Below are positions 62,600 to 64,000 of a stretch of 64,000 nucleotides of DNA, one piece after another (position 1 is the first letter of the stretch; the number at the start of each line of letters is the position of its first letter). Location: contig CANLND010000004.1 in assembly GCA_947492585.1 (NCBI GenBank), forward strand, positions 124,001 through 188,000, read 5' to 3'. The notes under the pieces are model-generated. The model saw nothing but the letters and a program-made list of their open reading frames with translations. It had not been told where the DNA came from and did no database searches. A program made the position numbers and the translations under genes. Source of the stretch: an uncultured Paracoccaceae bacterium (lineage in GTDB: Bacteria; Pseudomonadota; Alphaproteobacteria; Rhodobacterales; Rhodobacteraceae).

Positions 62600-62785
62600 T
62601 CAAAATTGTTTGCCAATATCGGTTTTTTCTAATTCTTCCAGCGCCTTCTCGGCGTCTTCAGGGTCGGTACTGGCGCAGGCATAGCTGCCGTTCATCCATT
62701 TCGCCAGATCAACATCCGCGCAGCGTCGCGAACAGAACGGACGATAAGCCCGTTCTGTCTCGGCAGTACAAATCGGACAGCTCAT
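62600..62785 (-). CDS. yacG: DNA gyrase inhibitor YacG (zinc protein)
   Basis: A 61-residue protein with four cysteines in CPIC and CSRRC plus the DLAKWMNGSY motif of YacG. It binds zinc and inhibits GyrB in E. coli. It overlaps the RNase E/G stop by 4 bases. The C-terminus ends IGKQF. The order maf, RNase E/G, yacG, tRNA-Phe is usual for Rhodobacteraceae. Confidence 0.92.
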   Translation of the reverse strand: MSCPICTAETERAYRPFCSRRCADVDLAKWMNGSYACASTDPEDAEKALEELEKTDIGKQF

Positions 62786-63804
62786 GCCAGCACCGCGCGC
62801 AGTTCAGCGCGACCGCGTTTACGCTGCAGCTCAAAATGACCCAAAGCCGTCCAGCCCACCAGGATCGTCTCTTCGCTATCAGCACGAAACGCCGCACGCA
62901 GACTGGCTTCAAAGGCACGGCGATCCTTTTTGGGCATCGGAGCCAGATCCAGCACAACTTGCCCGCCCAGGCCCCGCACCCGCAAGGCACGCGGCAGAGC
63001 CTTGGCGCAGGCCATGTTGGCTTTGACACCGGCCGCAAGCGAGGCATCCGCACCGGTGTTCACATCCACCGCGACCAGGGCACGCGTGGGTTCTATATAC
63101 AAGTAGGCACCGCCGCCCAGAGGCTCTTGAATGCCGCTGGCCACGTCGAGCGCATCCAACACACCGATGCGTTCAAATCCACCGGATTCGCTTTCGACAT
63201 CTGCCGGCTCGACCCAGTCGCGCCACGCCAAGAGATGCGGGCCGTCCCCTTCGGCCAGAACCTCCAGTTCCGTCCCGTGATCATCCAGAACCTGCCCGGC
63301 CAAATTGACCATGGCCTGAATGTCCTCGGCGATGGCTTCGGGGGCTGCCTCGGCGCAGGCCGAGCGCAAGATCAGCCCATACTCAAGATCGTCCATGACA
63401 TCATTGGCGATTTCGAGCAGGCGATCCCGCTCGTCTTCGTCGCGAATACTGCGCGAGATGTTCAGGCCCGGCGCATCCGGGGTCACGATGGCATAGCGGC
63501 TCTTGAACAACATTTTCTGCGTCACGGGCAACGCTTTGCCCGGCTCTGCAAAGCCTGTGACCTGCACCAAGAGCTGCTGCCCCGGTGCAAGTCCTTTGAC
63601 CTGGCGCAAAAAGGCCGGACCGTCCGGGGTGGTCAGGAACATACCGCCCTGCCCTTTGACAGGCCGATCCGCGCGAGCACGGTAGACGGTTCCGGGGCGT
63701 GGCGCATCACTGTCGATCAGGATGTCTTCCAATTTGCCATCCACCATCAAAGCCGCGGCTTCGCGATCGTTCAGGTGGTCCAGTACAATTGTGCGGCCCT
63801 TCAT
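62782..63804 (-). CDS. rng: Ribonuclease E/G family protein
   Basis: A 340-residue endoribonuclease, shorter than E. coli RNase G (about 490) but usual for this clade. It begins [13 protein letters not shown], contains the catalytic-domain motif [14 protein letters not shown] with the metal Asp, and [16 protein letters not shown] with the second Asp. The ATG at 63804 with AAGGAG upstream is chosen. The frame remains open to 63963, but that part overlaps maf. It processes rRNA and mRNA 5' ends. Coupled to maf by ATGA and to yacG by a 4-base overlap. Confidence 0.9.
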   Translation of the reverse strand: MKGRTIVLDHLNDREAAALMVDGKLEDILIDSDAPRPGTVYRARADRPVKGQGGMFLTTPDGPAFLRQVKGLAPGQQLLVQVTGFAEPGKALPVTQKMLFKSRYAIVTPDAPGLNISRSIRDEDERDRLLEIANDVMDDLEYGLILRSACAEAAPEAIAEDIQAMVNLAGQVLDDHGTELEVLAEGDGPHLLAWRDWVEPADVESESGGFERIGVLDALDVASGIQEPLGGGAYLYIEPTRALVAVDVNTGADASLAAGVKANMACAKALPRALRVRGLGGQVVLDLAPMPKKDRRAFEASLRAAFRADSEETILVGWTALGHFELQRKRGRAELRAVLA

Positions 63805-64000
63805 GCTGCAGTCTCCTTCATCAACGGGTATCCCGCCGCTTTCAACAGTTTGGCGGTTTCGGCCAATGGCAGGCCTACAATGCCGGTATAGGATCCGCTG
63901 ATCCAAGGAATAAAGGCGCCAGCAGGACCTTGGATTGCATAAGCACCTGCTTTGCCCTGCCAATCATTACTCGCAAGATAGCTGTTCAGCTCCTCATCCG
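63801..64000 (-). CDS. maf: Maf family nucleotide pyrophosphatase, 3' part
   Basis: Only the last 66 codons are in the window; the start is beyond the right edge. The sequence [15 protein letters not shown], then [22 protein letters not shown], the second quoted in two adjoining parts, is the Maf/YceF signature. The protein hydrolyses non-canonical nucleotides. Its TGA overlaps the RNase E/G start (ATGA). Confidence 0.9.
   Translation of the reverse strand, partial: DEELNSYLASNDWQGKAGAYAIQGPAGAFIPWISGSYTGIVGLPLAETAKLLKAAGYPLMKETAA

Noticed and set aside
62422-63891. 489-codon open frame on the plus strand across tRNA-Phe, yacG and RNase E/G
   Set aside because: It crosses a tRNA gene and is antisense to certain genes; composition is shadow-like.
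1-64000. CRISPR arrays, rRNA genes, plasmid or phage replication origins
   Set aside because: No regularly spaced repeats, no rRNA-like sequence and no iteron or initiator-linked repeats were seen.

Overview
The window looks like a chromosome segment from a marine alphaproteobacterium of the Rhodobacteraceae (Roseobacter group). The evidence is a high-G+C backbone, an apparent DMSP-demethylation cluster (dmdCDB), a glcDEF operon, a DUF1523 gene, rsfS-rlmH near leuCD, and the order maf / RNase E-G / yacG / tRNA-Phe. Family names are from reading the protein sequences; no database search was possible.

Left backbone (1-30234): DUF1523 gene start (partial); succinate-semialdehyde dehydrogenase; a secreted phytase-like propeller protein; an alcohol dehydrogenase divergent from an HxlR regulator; Hsp20; a secreted trypsin-like protease downstream of glcDEF (glycolate oxidase); a DUF599 membrane protein and a small secreted protein; an AraC regulator divergent from dmdC-dmdD-dmdB (3-methylmercaptopropionate breakdown to methanethiol and acetaldehyde); rlmH and rsfS; leuC-leuD and leuB, with a membrane protein and a degenerate EEP-fold protein between them; an EamA permease; and a FecBCD-type uptake operon ending in a Tat-exported pseudoazurin.

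Island (31281-62492): a 31.2-kb genomic island inserted in the 3' half of tRNA-Phe(GAA). The tRNA is intact at the right end (62446-62520, minus strand) and a 48-bp copy of its 3' part marks the left end. Just outside the left end are a decayed IS3-type orfA and an integrase remnant, so the site was probably used before. A P4-type integrase lies inside the left end. A second recombination module lies at the right end: a multi-HTH protein, a 630-aa tyrosine recombinase, a 465-aa degenerate partner, two small proteins and an AlpA-like regulator.

The island cargo is mostly defence-like. It holds (i) a 1962-aa DUF4011 / SF1 helicase / Vsr-like nuclease / DUF3320 protein followed by an SbcD-like phosphoesterase and an SbcC/YhaN-like ATPase; (ii) two unknown minus-strand genes; (iii) an 836-aa unknown protein with repeated modules; (iv) a 1478-aa STAND ATPase with an N-terminal PD-(D/E)xK-like domain, resembling Avs antiphage sensors; (v) a SIR2-HerA pair with a poly-gamma-glutamate-hydrolase-family gene as third member. 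The best candidates for something undescribed are the repeat protein with its palindromic divergent promoter, the hydrolase attached to SIR2-HerA, the helicase plus SbcCD-like trio, and the two-recombinase module.

Right backbone (62521-64000): yacG, RNase E/G and the 3' part of maf, all on the minus strand and reading toward the tRNA.
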